From Rhizobiales bacterium 62-47 (lineage in GTDB: Bacteria; Pseudomonadota; Alphaproteobacteria; Rhizobiales; Xanthobacteraceae), in contig MKVX01000003.1 in the NCBI GenBank assembly GCA_001899255.1, positions 116,448 through 180,447 on the forward strand: a DNA stretch of 64,000 nucleotides, in the 5' to 3' direction. The position numbers were made by a program, and so were the translations under genes. This document shows, piece after piece, positions 18,988 to 29,461 of this stretch. The notes under the pieces were generated by a model. The model did not search any database. It worked only from the letters and a program-made list of their open reading frames with translations, and was not told the origin of the DNA. Within the stretch, counting starts at the first letter, position 1, and the number at the start of each line of letters is the position of its first letter.

Positions 18988-20137
18988 ACCCGCCTTGAAG
19001 CTCGCACCCGAGCAAAAAGCCAAGCCGCAAGGTCCGGTTCCCACTACAGAAGCACCGGCGCCGTCCAAGCCGGCGCGCAGCGCCTGGCAACGTTATCGCC
19101 GCACGCTGCTGCTGGTGGTGCTGCCCGCTGTGGCGCTGATCGGCGGCATCGTGTTTTATCTCAGCGGCGGCCGCTATGTGACCACCGACGACGCCTATGT
19201 CGGCGCGCAAAAGGTGCTGATCACGCCGGACATCTCCGGCAAGATCGACAAGGTGGTGGTGAAGGAAGGCCAGCAGGTCAAGCAGGGCGACCTGCTGTTC
19301 GAGATCGATCCGGTGCCGTTCCGCCTCGCGGTTCAGCAGGCCACCGCCAAGCTCAACGAAGCCAAGGTCACCTACGACAATCTGCGCGCCGACCTGAAGT
19401 CATTCGCCACCTCGTCGGAGCTGTCGCAACAAAGCATCGAGCTGAAGCAGCGTGACGTCGAGCGAAAATCGACGCTGGTGAAGAGCAATTCGGGTTCGCA
19501 GCTAGACCTCGACAACAGCGTCGCCGGCCTGGTGCAGGCGCAGGGATTGAATCAGATCCTGCAACAGCGCATCTCCACCGCGCGCAACCAGTTGCTTGGC
19601 GATCCCGATCTGCCGCTCGAACAATTCCCGGCCTACATGCAGGCCAAGGCGGCGCTCGAAGACGCACAACGCAACCTCAAGCACACCGAGTTGCGCGCGC
19701 CGATCAACGGTACCGCCACGCAGGTCGATAACATTCAGCTCGGCCGCTTCGTCGCCGCCGGCACGCCGGTGTTCAGTGTGATCGACACCTCGGCGCCGTG
19801 GGTGGACGCCAATCCGAAGGAATCCGATTTCACCTATGTCGCGGTCGGACAGCCCGTCACCATCGACGTCGATGCCTTCCCCGATCACACTTTCAAAGGA
19901 ACGGTTGGCTCGCTGAGTCCCGGCACAGGGGCGCAGTTCGCGATCCTGCCGCCGCAGAATGCCACCGGCAATTTCGTCAAGATCGTGCAGCGCGTGCCGG
20001 TGCGAATTTATTTCGACACCCACGATGAGAACGTCCAGAAGCTCAAAGCCGGCATGAGCTCCTACGTGTCGATCGACACCAACCATCGCCGCACGCTCGG
20101 CGGATTGCTCGGCTTGTCGTCGACCAAGAGCAAGTAG
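18980..20137 (+). CDS. emrA: HlyD/EmrA-family membrane fusion protein
   Basis: 385 residues: a basic cytosolic N-terminus, one membrane anchor near residues 40-60, and then a periplasmic adaptor. The biotinyl-lipoyl halves are ISGKIDKVVVKEGQQVKQGDLLFEID near 90-115 and LRAPINGTATQVDNIQLGRFV near 240-260, separated by a coiled-coil hairpin. TPVFSVID and VDANPKESDFTYV are typical EmrA motifs. It bridges the inner-membrane pump to an outer-membrane channel; no TolC-like gene is adjacent. It overlaps marR by 8 bp. Confidence 0.93.
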   Translation: MAEPALKLAPEQKAKPQGPVPTTEAPAPSKPARSAWQRYRRTLLLVVLPAVALIGGIVFYLSGGRYVTTDDAYVGAQKVLITPDISGKIDKVVVKEGQQVKQGDLLFEIDPVPFRLAVQQATAKLNEAKVTYDNLRADLKSFATSSELSQQSIELKQRDVERKSTLVKSNSGSQLDLDNSVAGLVQAQGLNQILQQRISTARNQLLGDPDLPLEQFPAYMQAKAALEDAQRNLKHTELRAPINGTATQVDNIQLGRFVAAGTPVFSVIDTSAPWVDANPKESDFTYVAVGQPVTIDVDAFPDHTFKGTVGSLSPGTGAQFAILPPQNATGNFVKIVQRVPVRIYFDTHDENVQKLKAGMSSYVSIDTNHRRTLGGLLGLSSTKSK

Positions 20138-20144
20138 CGCCGAT

Positions 20145-21701
20145 ATGAGCACGGTGGCGACATCGCCCAGCGCGGTTCCGGGTCTTCGCCGCAACATGGT
20201 GACGATCTGCGCCATGACCGCGACCATCATGCAGGCGCTCGACACCACCATCGCCAACGTGGCGCTGCCCTACATGCAGGGCAGCCTGTCGGCCTCGCAG
20301 GACCAGATCAACTGGGTGCTGACGTCCTACATCGTCGCGGCCGCGATCATGACCGCGCCGGTCGGCTGGATCGCCAATCGTTTCGGCCGCAAGCGCATCT
20401 TCATTATCTGCTCGGCCGGCTTTACCGTCGCTTCGGTGATGTGCGGCCTGGCGCAGGACATCACCCAGATGGTGCTGTTCCGGCTGATGCAGGGCGTGTT
20501 CGGCGCCGCGCTGGTGCCGCTGTCGCAGGCCGTCATGCTCGACAGCTATCCGCTGCATCAGCGCGCCAAAGCCATGGCGATCTGGGGAATGGGCGTCATG
20601 ATGGGTCCGATCATGGGACCGTCGCTGGGTGCCTGGCTGACCGAGACCTATTCCTGGCACTGGGTGTTCTTCGTCAACCTGCCATTTGGGATCGTCACTG
20701 TCGCTGGACTTCTGGTCTTCATGGACGAGACCAAGCTTGACACCAAACTACAATTCGACTGGTTCGGCTTTGCCGCTCTCGCGATTGGCATCGGCGCACT
20801 GCAACTGGCGCTCGATCGCGGCGAGCAACTTGATTGGCTCCACTCGCCGGAAATCGTCAGCGAATTTATCGTTAGCGCGGTCGGCTTCTATTATTTCTTC
20901 GCTCACTCGCTGACCACCAACCGCCCCTTCATCCAGTTTGCGATCTTCAAGGACCGCAATTTCGCGACCGCCTGCGTCTTCATGGTGGTCATCGGCGTCG
21001 TGCTGTTTTCGACCATGGCGCTGGCCTCGCCATTGTTCCAGAACGCCTTCGGCTATCCGATCCTGACCGCCGGGCTGCTGCTGGCCACCCGTGGCGGCGG
21101 CACTTTCGTGGCAATGATGCTGGTCAGCCGGCTGATGACCTATTTCGAAGCCAAGGTGCTGATCGCGACCGGGTTGTCGCTGATCGCGGTGACGCTCTAC
21201 GATATGACCGGCTGGACCGCCGACACACAGGTGCAGACCATCGTCGTCAACAGCGTCATTCAGGGCTTCGGGCTTGGTCTGGTGTTCGTGCCGCTCAGCA
21301 CCGCCGCTTTCCTGACCTTACCGAACCATCTGCGCACCGACGGAACCTCGATGCTGACGCTGATCCGCAACGTCGCCAGTTCGATCGGCATTTCGATCGT
21401 CATCGCGCAATTGACCAGCGGCACAGCGCGGGTACATGCCGTGCTCGCCGAGCACGTCACGCCATTCAATCAAGCACTGCAGATGCCGGACGTTTCCAGC
21501 ATCGTCAATCTGACCACCGATGCCGGTCGCGCGCTGATGGAAACCATTCTGCTGGCGCAGGCGCAAATCATCGCCTTCTCGCAGGATTTCGAACTGGTGG
21601 CGATGATTACCGCCTGCGCGATCCCGCTGGCGATCATTCTGGGATCGACCAGGGCGTCAATGCGCGCCCCGGACCCCAACCACGCCGCCGTCATGGAATA
21701 A
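20145..21701 (+). CDS. emrB: EmrB/QacA-type drug efflux MFS transporter (DHA2)
   Basis: 518 residues with fourteen predicted membrane helices. MQALDTTIANVALPYMQGSL near residue 25 is the DHA2 helix-1 motif, with the acidic residue used in proton coupling. GWIANRFGRKRIF near 70-82 is MFS motif A. GVMMGPIMGPSLGAWLTETYSWHWVFFVNLPFG near 150-180 matches motif C of antiporters. It works with the EmrA-like adaptor to expel hydrophobic toxicants. It follows emrA by 7 bp. Confidence 0.94.
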   Translation: MSTVATSPSAVPGLRRNMVTICAMTATIMQALDTTIANVALPYMQGSLSASQDQINWVLTSYIVAAAIMTAPVGWIANRFGRKRIFIICSAGFTVASVMCGLAQDITQMVLFRLMQGVFGAALVPLSQAVMLDSYPLHQRAKAMAIWGMGVMMGPIMGPSLGAWLTETYSWHWVFFVNLPFGIVTVAGLLVFMDETKLDTKLQFDWFGFAALAIGIGALQLALDRGEQLDWLHSPEIVSEFIVSAVGFYYFFAHSLTTNRPFIQFAIFKDRNFATACVFMVVIGVVLFSTMALASPLFQNAFGYPILTAGLLLATRGGGTFVAMMLVSRLMTYFEAKVLIATGLSLIAVTLYDMTGWTADTQVQTIVVNSVIQGFGLGLVFVPLSTAAFLTLPNHLRTDGTSMLTLIRNVASSIGISIVIAQLTSGTARVHAVLAEHVTPFNQALQMPDVSSIVNLTTDAGRALMETILLAQAQIIAFSQDFELVAMITACAIPLAIILGSTRASMRAPDPNHAAVME

Positions 21702-21721
21702 GCGACGGCGGCCTCGCATCT

Positions 21722-22306
21722 TCAGACGTCGAAGAACACCGTCTCCTTGTCGCCCTGCAGATGCACGTCGAAACGATAAGCGCCGCTCGCATCGCGCTTG
21801 GCGATCAGCGTCGTGCGGCGGTCCTGCGGCACCATCGCCAGCCCCGGATCGGCCGCATTCTTCTCGGCTTCGTCGTCGAAGTAGATTCGCGTGTAGAGAT
21901 GCAGCAGCATGCCGCGCGCGAACACCGCGAGCACGATATGCGGCGCCTGCGGCTTGCCATCGGGATCTGGCACCACACCCGGCTTCACCGTGTCGAACGT
22001 AAACTCGCCTTGCTCGGTGGTCCCGCAGCGGCCGAAGCCCTTGAACGCCGCATTCGGCAATGCCCGCTTATCCTGCGGATCGGCGAAGCGGCCTTGCGGG
22101 TCGGCCTGCCAGATTTCCAGCAGCGCATCCCGAATCGTCGCGCCGTCGCCATCGAACACCTGTCCGACGATGCGAATGCGGTCGCCGGACACATCGGGCG
22201 TCACCAGATTGTTGCTGAAAGTGTCGACCCAGTCATATCGACCATTTGGTGTCAGCCCATAAGCATAGAACGGGCCGACGGTTTGCGATGGCGTGAGGCC
22301 AGACAT
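21722..22306 (-). CDS. pcaG: Protocatechuate 3,4-dioxygenase alpha subunit
   Basis: 194 residues. With PcaH it forms the non-haem Fe(III) intradiol dioxygenase that cleaves protocatechuate to beta-carboxy-cis,cis-muconate. SQTVGPFYAYGL near residue 8, LLEIWQADPQGRF near 63 and GRCGTTEQGEFTFDTVKPG near 92 are the conserved alpha-subunit landmarks. As usual for the alpha chain, it lacks the complete set of iron ligands. Its ATG directly abuts the pcaH stop, so the two are coupled. Confidence 0.95.
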   Translation of the reverse strand: MSGLTPSQTVGPFYAYGLTPNGRYDWVDTFSNNLVTPDVSGDRIRIVGQVFDGDGATIRDALLEIWQADPQGRFADPQDKRALPNAAFKGFGRCGTTEQGEFTFDTVKPGVVPDPDGKPQAPHIVLAVFARGMLLHLYTRIYFDDEAEKNAADPGLAMVPQDRRTTLIAKRDASGAYRFDVHLQGDKETVFFDV

Positions 22307-23008
22307 TTACTTGGTCTCCATCGGGGTGGCGCTGCGTCCCCGCAATACGATGTTGAAGCGATAGCACAGCGCCCAGTCCGGCTGGGTGTTCTCCAGATCG
22401 AAATTCGACACCATGCGCATGCGGGCCTTTTCGTCCGGCACGGAATTGAAGATCGGATCGAACTCGAACAGCGGGTCGCCGGGGAAATACATCTGCGTCA
22501 CCAGTCGCGAGATGAACGAATGGCCGAACACCGAGAAGTGGATATGCGCGGGCCGCCAGGCATTGTGATGATTGCCCCACGGATAAGCGCCGGGCTTGAC
22601 GGTGATGAACTTGTAATAGCCGGTGCTGTCCGACACCGCGCGCCCTGCTCCGGTGAAGTTCGGATCGAGCGGCGCAGGATGTTGATCCCAGACGTGGATG
22701 TAGCGGCCGCAGGCATTGGCCTGCCAGATCTCGACCAGCACATTCGGAACGCCACGGCCGTCTTCGTCCAGCACATGACCATGGACGATGATGCGTTCGC
22801 CGAGCGGCTCGCCGGAATGCTGCGTCGTCAGGTCGAAGTCGTTCGCGCGTACCGTGTCGTGGCCATAGATCGGGCCGGTCAACTCGGAAAGCGTATGCCG
22901 CAGCAGCACCAGCGGCTTCTGCGGCGACCGCTTGACCGTGCTTTTGTAATTCGGCGAAAGGCGGTTTGGATGCGCGCTCAGACTTTCGAGCGGGTAGACC
23001 AGCGTCAT
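22307..23008 (-). CDS. pcaH: Protocatechuate 3,4-dioxygenase beta subunit
   Basis: 234 residues, the catalytic chain. Iron ligands of intradiol dioxygenases are visible as the tyrosine in ACGRYIHVW, the tyrosine in KPGAYPWG, and the two histidines of WRPAHIHFSVFG. The start at 23008 is set by GAGGA before the ATG. A much longer in-frame extension to 23230 exists, but it would overlap pcaF and is arginine- and serine-rich, unlike the family. An AT-rich palindrome lies about 50 bp upstream, between pcaF and pcaH. Confidence 0.95.
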   Translation of the reverse strand: MTLVYPLESLSAHPNRLSPNYKSTVKRSPQKPLVLLRHTLSELTGPIYGHDTVRANDFDLTTQHSGEPLGERIIVHGHVLDEDGRGVPNVLVEIWQANACGRYIHVWDQHPAPLDPNFTGAGRAVSDSTGYYKFITVKPGAYPWGNHHNAWRPAHIHFSVFGHSFISRLVTQMYFPGDPLFEFDPIFNSVPDEKARMRMVSNFDLENTQPDWALCYRFNIVLRGRSATPMETK

Positions 23009-23057
23009 GACGATTTCCTCCGACCGAGCGTCGCCCGGCAACGTTTCCGTCAGATCA

Positions 23058-23072
23058 TTATATGATATAATT
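23058..23072. promoter_or_regulatory. ATTATAT-G-ATATAAT palindrome upstream of pcaH
   Basis: A perfect 15-bp palindrome 50-64 bp before the pcaH start, inside the 100-bp pcaF-pcaH gap and strikingly AT-rich for this genome. It may be an operator and may overlap a promoter -10 region. It implies that pcaHG can be controlled apart from pcaF. Confidence 0.5.
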
Positions 23073-23108
23073 AATTCGGCAAGGCGGCGGTATCGCCTTC
23101 CGAGCTGA

Positions 23109-24317
23109 TTAGTTGAGCTTCTCGATCGCCATCGCGACGCCTTGACCGACGCCCACGCACATCGTCGCCAGCGCCAGCTTGCCGCCGCGTTTCTCCATGC
23201 CGTGCACAGCGGTGAGTGCGAGACGCGCACCGCTCATGCCCAGCGGATGGCCGAGCGCAATCGCCCCACCATGCGGATTGACGAAGTCGGCATCGTCCTT
23301 GACGCCGAGCTGACGCAGACACGCTATACCCTGCGAGGCGAAGGCCTCGTTGAGCTCGATCAAATCGAAATCGGAAATTTTCAATCCCAGCCGTTCCATC
23401 AGCTTGCGGGTGGCCGGCACCGGGCCGATGCCCATGATGCGCGGCGGGACGCCGGCCGAGGCGAGGCCGAGGATGCGCGCGCGCGGCGTCAAGCCGTGCC
23501 TCTTCACTGCGGCTTCCGACGCCAGGATCATCGCCGCAGCCCCGTCGTTGACGCCGGACGCATTGCCCGCGGTCACCGTGCCCGGATCGCGCACGATTGG
23601 CTTGAGCTTGGCCAGCGCTTCCAGCGTGGTGTCGGGGCGCGGATGCTCATCCTTGTCGACGACCGTCGGTCCGGCCTTGCCGCCGGCGATGGTGATCGGG
23701 GTGATTTCTTCGGCAAAATAGCCTGCGGCGATGGCTTTGCCGGCACGCTCCTGCGAACGGATGGCGAAAGCGTCCTGATCGGCGCGCGACACCTGGAATT
23801 CCTCGGCGACGTTTTCGCCGGTCTCCGGCATCGCATCGACGCCGTACTGCTTCTTCAGCAGCGGATTGATGAAGCGCCAGCCGATGGTGGTGTCGAACAC
23901 CTCGGCAGTACGGGCGAACGCCGTCGGCGCCTTGCCCATGACGAACGGCGCGCGGGTCATCGACTCGACACCCCCGGCAATGGCCAGATCGATCTCGCCG
24001 GCACGGATGGCCCGGCCCGCCGCGCCAACCGCGTCGAGGCCCGATGCACAGAGACGGTTCAGGGTCTGGCCCGGTACCGAATCCGGCAAGCCCGCCAGCA
24101 ACAGTGCCATGCGCGCGACGTTGCGATTGTCTTCGCCGGCCTGATTGGCGCAGCCCAGGTAAACTTCATCGACTGCCGACCAGTCGAGCTTGGGGTGGCG
24201 ATCCTTCAGCGCCTTGATCGGCGCCGCAGCCAGATCGTCGGCGCGGACCTTGGCGAGCGAGCCGCCGAAACGGCCAATCGGGGTTCGCACTGCATCGCAT
24301 AAAAAGACATCGCGCAT
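23109..24317 (-). CDS. pcaF: 3-oxoadipyl-CoA thiolase
   Basis: 402 residues. This thiolase cleaves 3-oxoadipyl-CoA to succinyl-CoA and acetyl-CoA at the end of the beta-ketoadipate pathway. The N-terminus ([20 protein letters not shown]) is typical of PcaF/PaaJ. The nucleophile is in [13 protein letters not shown] near residue 90, the histidine in [10 protein letters not shown] near 355, and the second cysteine in [10 protein letters not shown] near 388. The ATG at 24317 has GGGAG in front; the ATG at 24341 has none. No pcaIJ, pcaB, pcaC or pcaD is nearby. Confidence 0.92.
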   Translation of the reverse strand: MRDVFLCDAVRTPIGRFGGSLAKVRADDLAAAPIKALKDRHPKLDWSAVDEVYLGCANQAGEDNRNVARMALLLAGLPDSVPGQTLNRLCASGLDAVGAAGRAIRAGEIDLAIAGGVESMTRAPFVMGKAPTAFARTAEVFDTTIGWRFINPLLKKQYGVDAMPETGENVAEEFQVSRADQDAFAIRSQERAGKAIAAGYFAEEITPITIAGGKAGPTVVDKDEHPRPDTTLEALAKLKPIVRDPGTVTAGNASGVNDGAAAMILASEAAVKRHGLTPRARILGLASAGVPPRIMGIGPVPATRKLMERLGLKISDFDLIELNEAFASQGIACLRQLGVKDDADFVNPHGGAIALGHPLGMSGARLALTAVHGMEKRGGKLALATMCVGVGQGVAMAIEKLN

Positions 24318-24537
24318 CGGAAACTCCCTTGCTGCCGCCATCCCCGCTGGACCGGCTCGTTTGCCGCGTTTTAGGAACCTATCCGCAACAGGTCAATTGA
24401 CGCGAGCCCATTTCCGGGCTGAGCGGTCATGCAGCAGAAACAGGCCTGATTGGAACATCCAAAAGCGGGTGGGGAAAACGGGCAGGATGGCCCTGTCCGC
24501 CGTTTCGCGTTGCGAAATTTTGTTAAAGTGCCGCGAC

Positions 24538-27267
24538 ATGACCATCCAGCCCGCCATTTCCCCGCGCTCCGAAGCCACACCGCTCGAGCCCGCCGCACGC
24601 GTCACGCCGATGATGGAGCAGTACCTTGAGATCAAGGCTGCCAATCCCGGCCTGCTGCTGTTCTACCGCATGGGCGACTTCTACGAGTTGTTCTTCGAAG
24701 ACGCCGAAATCGCCTCGCGCGCGCTCGGCATCATGCTGACCAAACGCGGCAAGCATCAGGGCATGGACATCCCGATGTGCGGCGTGCCGGTGGAACGCGC
24801 CGACGACTACCTGCATCGGCTGATCGAAAAGGGCCATCGCGTCGCCGTCTGCGAGCAAATGGAAGATCCCGCTGCCGCCCGCAAGCGCGGCAACAAGAGC
24901 GTAGTTCGGCGCGATGTGGTGCGGCTGGTAACGCCCGGTACGCTGACCGAAGACAATCTGCTCGATGCCCGCGCCAACAACTACTTACTGGCGCTGGCGC
25001 GTGCCCGAGCGTCGTCGTCCGGCGACGACCGCATCGGGCTGGCGTGGATCGATATTTCCACCGCGGAATTCATGGTCACCGAAGTGAGCGTCGGCGAACT
25101 CGGCGCGACGCTCGCGCGGATCAATCCCAACGAGGCCATCGTTACCGACGCGCTCTACAGCGACGCGACGCTTGGCCCATTATTGCGCGAATTGCCGGCG
25201 GTGACGCCGCTGACCCGCGACGTGTTCGATGCCGCCACCGCCGAGCGGCGGTTGTGCGATTATTTCGCCGTTGCGACGATGGATGGCTTGAGCGCCATGT
25301 CACGGCTGGAGACCACCGCTGCAGCCGCGGCTGTCACCTATATCGACCGCACCCAGGTCGGCAAACGCGTGCCGCTGTCGCCGCCATCGCGCGAAGCCAG
25401 CGGCGCCACCATGGCGATCGATCCCGCCACCCGCGCCAATCTCGAATTGACCCGCACGCTGGCCGGCGAACGGCGCGGTTCGCTGCTCGACGCCATCGAC
25501 GGCACCGTCACCGCCGCAGGCTCCCGCCTGCTGGCGCAACGCCTCGCGGCACCGCTGACCGATACCGCGGCCATCGCGCGCCGTCTCGATGCCATCGCTA
25601 CCTTCGTCGAGAACGCCGCCACACGCGACGACATCCGCACCACCTTGCGTGCCGCACCGGACATGTCGCGCGCTTTGGCCCGCCTGTCGGTCGGACGCGG
25701 CGGGCCGCGCGACCTCGCCGGTCTACGCGACGGCATCGTCGCCGCCGACCAGGCGCTGGCACGACTCGCGCAGCTCGCCGAGTTGCCGCCCGACCTGACC
25801 ACGACGATGGCCGCGCTACGTCAGCCGTCGCGCGAACTGGCCGGCGAATTCGGGCGCGCCCTCGCCGAGCAACTCCCCTTGATGAAGCGCGATGGCGGCT
25901 TCGTGCGCGAAGGTTACGAGCCGGCGCTCGACGAGGCGCGCAAACTGCGCGACGATTCGCGGCGCGTGGTCGCCGAAATGCAGGCGCGTTACGCCGATGA
26001 CACCGGCATCAAGGCGCTGAAGATTCGCCACAACAACGTGCTCGGTTATTTCGTCGAGGTGACCGCGCAGCACGGCGACAAGCTGATGGCGCCGCCGCTC
26101 AACGCCACCTTCATCCATCGCCAGACGCTGGCCGGACAGGTACGCTTCACCACCGCCGAACTCGGCGAGATCGAAGCCAAGATCGCCAATGCCGGTGACC
26201 GCGCGCTGGGACTCGAACTTGAGATCTTCGACCGGCTGTGCGCCATGGCCATCGACGCCAGTGACGACCTGCGCGCCGCTGCGCACGCCTTCGCCACGCT
26301 CGATGTCGCCACCGCGCTGGCCAAGCTCGCGGTCGATGACAACTACGTGCGGCCCGAGGTCGATACCTCGCTCGGCTTCGCCATCGAAGGCGGGCGCCAT
26401 CCGGTTGTCGAACAGGCGCTCAAGCGCGACGGACAACCGTTCATCGCCAATGCCTGCGATCTGTCGCCAGGACCGGGGCAGGCATCTGGACAAATCTGGC
26501 TGATCACCGGCCCGAATATGGCCGGCAAGTCGACGTTCCTGCGGCAGAACGCGCTGATCGCTCTGTTGGCGCAGATCGGCAGCTTCGTGCCAGCCTCACG
26601 CGCGCGCATCGGCATCGTCGACCGGCTGTTTTCGCGTGTCGGTGCAGCCGACGACCTGGCGCGCGGCCGCTCCACCTTCATGGTCGAGATGGTGGAAACC
26701 GCCGTCATCCTGAATCAGGCGAGCGAGCGCGCGCTGGTGATCCTCGACGAGATCGGGCGCGGCACCGCGACGTTCGACGGCCTGTCGATTGCCTGGGCCG
26801 CGATCGAGCATCTGCACGAGAGCAACAAGTGCCGCGCGTTGTTCGCCACGCACTACCACGAACTCACCGCGCTCTCCGCCAAGCTGCCGCGGCTGTTCAA
26901 TGCCACGGTGCGCGTCAAGGAGTGGCACGGCGACGTGGTATTCCTGCATGAAGTGCTGCCGGGATCCGCGGATCGCTCCTACGGCATTCAGGTCGCCAAG
27001 CTCGCCGGATTGCCCCCGGCGGTCATCACCCGCGCCAAGGCGGTGCTGGCCAAACTCGAGGCGCAGGATCGCGGCGCGACGACGCGTGCGCTGGCCGATG
27101 ACCTGCCGCTGTTTGCCGTACCCTCGCGTGCCGCTGCCGAACCGCAGCCGCCGAGCGAGGCCGAGCAACTCGTCGCCGCGCTCACAGAGCTGCATCCCGA
27201 CGAAATGTCGCCGCGCGAAGCGCTCGACGCGCTGTATGCGTTGAAGGCGAAGCTTCCCAAAAGCTAG
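24538..27267 (+). CDS. mutS: DNA mismatch repair protein MutS
   Basis: 909 residues from ATG 24538; in-frame sequence upstream to 24190 reads through the divergent pcaF and is not expected to be translated. The mismatch-binding [11 protein letters not shown] motif (the wedge Phe-X-Glu lies in it) is near residues 41-51. The ATPase has Walker [10 protein letters not shown] near 660, Walker [12 protein letters not shown] near 735 and the ATHYHEL switch near 775. The C-terminal helix-turn-helix dimerisation region is present. It recognises mismatches and recruits MutL. It ends in a CTAG tetranucleotide shared with the stop of the convergent gene. Confidence 0.97.
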   Translation: MTIQPAISPRSEATPLEPAARVTPMMEQYLEIKAANPGLLLFYRMGDFYELFFEDAEIASRALGIMLTKRGKHQGMDIPMCGVPVERADDYLHRLIEKGHRVAVCEQMEDPAAARKRGNKSVVRRDVVRLVTPGTLTEDNLLDARANNYLLALARARASSSGDDRIGLAWIDISTAEFMVTEVSVGELGATLARINPNEAIVTDALYSDATLGPLLRELPAVTPLTRDVFDAATAERRLCDYFAVATMDGLSAMSRLETTAAAAAVTYIDRTQVGKRVPLSPPSREASGATMAIDPATRANLELTRTLAGERRGSLLDAIDGTVTAAGSRLLAQRLAAPLTDTAAIARRLDAIATFVENAATRDDIRTTLRAAPDMSRALARLSVGRGGPRDLAGLRDGIVAADQALARLAQLAELPPDLTTTMAALRQPSRELAGEFGRALAEQLPLMKRDGGFVREGYEPALDEARKLRDDSRRVVAEMQARYADDTGIKALKIRHNNVLGYFVEVTAQHGDKLMAPPLNATFIHRQTLAGQVRFTTAELGEIEAKIANAGDRALGLELEIFDRLCAMAIDASDDLRAAAHAFATLDVATALAKLAVDDNYVRPEVDTSLGFAIEGGRHPVVEQALKRDGQPFIANACDLSPGPGQASGQIWLITGPNMAGKSTFLRQNALIALLAQIGSFVPASRARIGIVDRLFSRVGAADDLARGRSTFMVEMVETAVILNQASERALVILDEIGRGTATFDGLSIAWAAIEHLHESNKCRALFATHYHELTALSAKLPRLFNATVRVKEWHGDVVFLHEVLPGSADRSYGIQVAKLAGLPPAVITRAKAVLAKLEAQDRGATTRALADDLPLFAVPSRAAAEPQPPSEAEQLVAALTELHPDEMSPREALDALYALKAKLPKS

Positions 27268-28073
27268 TTCGCGACCGGGCGCCGCCGTTCATAACCCCAC
27301 AGGCCGAGATTCCAGCCGACGCAGGTCGCGAGCGCCAGACATAGCGCCGGCGCCGATCCGAGATGTAACGCCGCGAGATGCAGCACGGCAATCGCCGTCC
27401 CGAAGCCGATCAATCCCCACAGGCCGTTGGCGATGACCGCAGCCGTCGGCGGTCCGCCGATGCGTGGATGCAGGATGAGCATCAGACTGACAAAGACGAT
27501 GGGAAAGATCGCGAAGATGCCGCTGATGGTCGGCCCGACCAGATTGGATACTCCAACGACAGTGGCGACCAGCACCGCGACCATGGTCGCGCGCAGGGGT
27601 ATGTCATACCAGCGCCGCGTGATCAGCGGCATCTTGACCGCGCGATACCTCTGCACGAGCGGCAGGCACACGGCAAACGCCACGGCATTGGCGATAAGTC
27701 CGGCGGTCAGCGACCAAGCGAAGAGGCGGACCGACAGCACAAGGATCGACCATACGACAATGCCAACGCCAAGGCTGAACCAAGAGCCATGGCGTTGCGC
27801 CAGCACGATATAGATCAATCCGAAGACCACCGTCGCGGCATTGACCGGCAGACTGGCCAGCGCGCTCTGCGCAATGAACAGCGCATCGTGATCGAGCGAT
27901 AGGAAAATATAGGATGGCCCGGCTGAAATCGGCAGCGTCGCCACCAGCGCGCCGATGGCTGGTCCGGCACGCTCGGTGATCACCGACGCGGTCACGACGA
28001 ACGCGGCGGCAATCACCATGCGTAGTGCAAAGATCAGAATGAAGGCGAGGTCGGGAGACAACGCGAATGGCAC
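27264..28073 (-). CDS. Polytopic membrane protein of unknown function
   Basis: 269 residues, almost entirely hydrophobic, with eight or nine helices. Recognisable features are [25 protein letters not shown] near residue 34, which has the glycine/proline pattern of transporters, and a short basic C-terminus (GYERRRP). I cannot name a family. Its stop and the mutS stop interlock in CTAG. The OsmC gene lies 34 bp upstream on the same strand, so the two may share a transcript. Confidence 0.75.
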   Translation of the reverse strand: MPFALSPDLAFILIFALRMVIAAAFVVTASVITERAGPAIGALVATLPISAGPSYIFLSLDHDALFIAQSALASLPVNAATVVFGLIYIVLAQRHGSWFSLGVGIVVWSILVLSVRLFAWSLTAGLIANAVAFAVCLPLVQRYRAVKMPLITRRWYDIPLRATMVAVLVATVVGVSNLVGPTISGIFAIFPIVFVSLMLILHPRIGGPPTAAVIANGLWGLIGFGTAIAVLHLAALHLGSAPALCLALATCVGWNLGLWGYERRRPVAN

Positions 28074-28107
28074 TTTCCTGCCTCCCCGGTGAGGGAGGCG
28101 CGAGCAA

Positions 28108-28617
28108 TTACACCCGATGCAAACTCACCGAGACCTTGGGCCCGTTCTTGATGGTCTGATAGACCACGCAATAGCGCTCGGTCAGCTTCAGCAAGAGATC
28201 GAGCTTATCCTGCGGTGCGTCGGTCTCGACATCGAAACGCAGGCGGATTTCCGCAAAACCAACCGGCGTTTCCTTGTCGACGCCCAGCGTGCCGCGAAAA
28301 TCCAGATCGCCCTCGGCGCTGACGTAACCGGATTTCAACGGCAGTTCGACCGCGGTCGCGACCGACTTCAACGTGACACCGGCGCAGGCGACCAGCGCCT
28401 CGAGCAGCATATCGCCGGAACAGAGTTCCAATCCCGAACCGCCGGTAGCCGGATGCAACCCGGCCACCGCCAGCGCGCGTCCGGTCTCGACCTTGCAGGC
28501 AATGCCCTCGTTCTCGATCGAGCCCTTGGCTCTCAGCGTAATCAGGGCTGTCGCCGGATCGGCCTTGTAGCGTTCCTTGATCGGGGCCTGGGTGGCGCGA
28601 AGTTGGGCGGCGTCCAT
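28108..28617 (-). CDS. OsmC/Ohr-family protein
   Basis: 169 residues. The fold family includes thiol peroxidases that detoxify organic hydroperoxides. One cysteine is in LELCSGDMLLEALVACAG, near residues 85-102, which places two cysteines in the helix region where OsmC has its redox pair; the last, CVVYQTIKNGPKV, is a further conserved C-terminal segment. The first peroxidatic arginine cannot be assigned with certainty. The start at 28617 is preceded by GGAGAGAG. Whether it is a peroxidase or a related OsmC-like protein is open. Confidence 0.85.
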   Translation of the reverse strand: MDAAQLRATQAPIKERYKADPATALITLRAKGSIENEGIACKVETGRALAVAGLHPATGGSGLELCSGDMLLEALVACAGVTLKSVATAVELPLKSGYVSAEGDLDFRGTLGVDKETPVGFAEIRLRFDVETDAPQDKLDLLLKLTERYCVVYQTIKNGPKVSVSLHRV

Positions 28618-28675
28618 TAATCTCTCTCCGAATGATGATGGCGAATGTAACCGCACTCAGCATCGATCGGCAATG

Positions 28676-29461
28676 TCACCACCACATACCTTCCCCGACA
28701 ACGGATTTGCCCTGATGATCCGGCACACTGCGGTCCAGCGATCGATCCAGCGCCGTCAGCACGCGACGCTTGAGCGCCTCGAACAATTCGGATGCGCGGT
28801 CGCGCGGGCGCGCCAGATAGACCGGGATTTCCTCGAACAATCGGCCGGGCCGTGGGCGCATGACGAAGATGCGATCCGCCAGCACCACGGCCTCATCGAC
28901 GTCGTGCGTCACCAGAATCAGCGTCGGGCGGGTGTCTGCCCATAGATCGAGCAGATGATCCTGCAGGTCGCGCCGCGTGAAAGCATCGAGGGCCGAGAAC
29001 GGCTCGTCCAGCAGCAAAACTTCCGGTTGCGGCACGAGAGCGCGCGCAATCGCGACACGTTGCGCCTGTCCGCCAGAGAGTTCGCGCGGCCACACCCTGG
29101 CCTTGTCGGCAAGGCCGACACGGCTCAGCGCAGCAGCAACCCGCTGTTCGCGGTCGGGGCGCGGCAAGTCGTTGAGGCCGAAACCGACATTGTCGGCCAC
29201 GTTGAGCCAGGGCAGCAGCCGCGGCTCCTGAAAGATGATGCCGATCTTCTCGTGCGGCGCGGTGATCCGGTCGCCATCGAGCGTAATTGCACCGCGTGTC
29301 GCATGATCGAGTCCGGCAATCGCGCGCAGCAAAGTCGATTTGCCGCAGCCCGAACCACCGATGACGGCAACGATCTCGCCCGGCCTGATCTTCGCCGTAA
29401 ACCCTTCGAGCGCATTGACGCCGTTGGGATAGGTCTTGCTCACATTCTCCAGAACCAGCAT
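28676..29461 (-). CDS. ABC transporter ATP-binding protein, SsuB/TauB type
   Basis: 261 residues. Walker A GGSGCGKST near 37-45, Q-loop FQEPRLLPW near 78, signature LSGGQAQRVAIARAL near 130, Walker B VLLLDEPFSALD near 153, and the switch histidine in VTHDVDEAV. The sequence is of the nitrate/taurine/sulfonate importer class. The ATG overlaps the permease stop (TGATG), so the start at 29461 is preferred over 29500. It energises the import of a small anion or sulfonate. Confidence 0.9.
   Translation of the reverse strand: MLVLENVSKTYPNGVNALEGFTAKIRPGEIVAVIGGSGCGKSTLLRAIAGLDHATRGAITLDGDRITAPHEKIGIIFQEPRLLPWLNVADNVGFGLNDLPRPDREQRVAAALSRVGLADKARVWPRELSGGQAQRVAIARALVPQPEVLLLDEPFSALDAFTRRDLQDHLLDLWADTRPTLILVTHDVDEAVVLADRIFVMRPRPGRLFEEIPVYLARPRDRASELFEALKRRVLTALDRSLDRSVPDHQGKSVVGEGMWW

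Noticed and set aside
23142..24302. 386-codon open frame antisense to pcaF
   Set aside because: No motifs and an obvious gene on the other strand.
27264..27267. Interlocking stops of mutS and its convergent neighbour in CTAG
   Set aside because: A frequent coincidence of compact genomes with no sign of a functional role.
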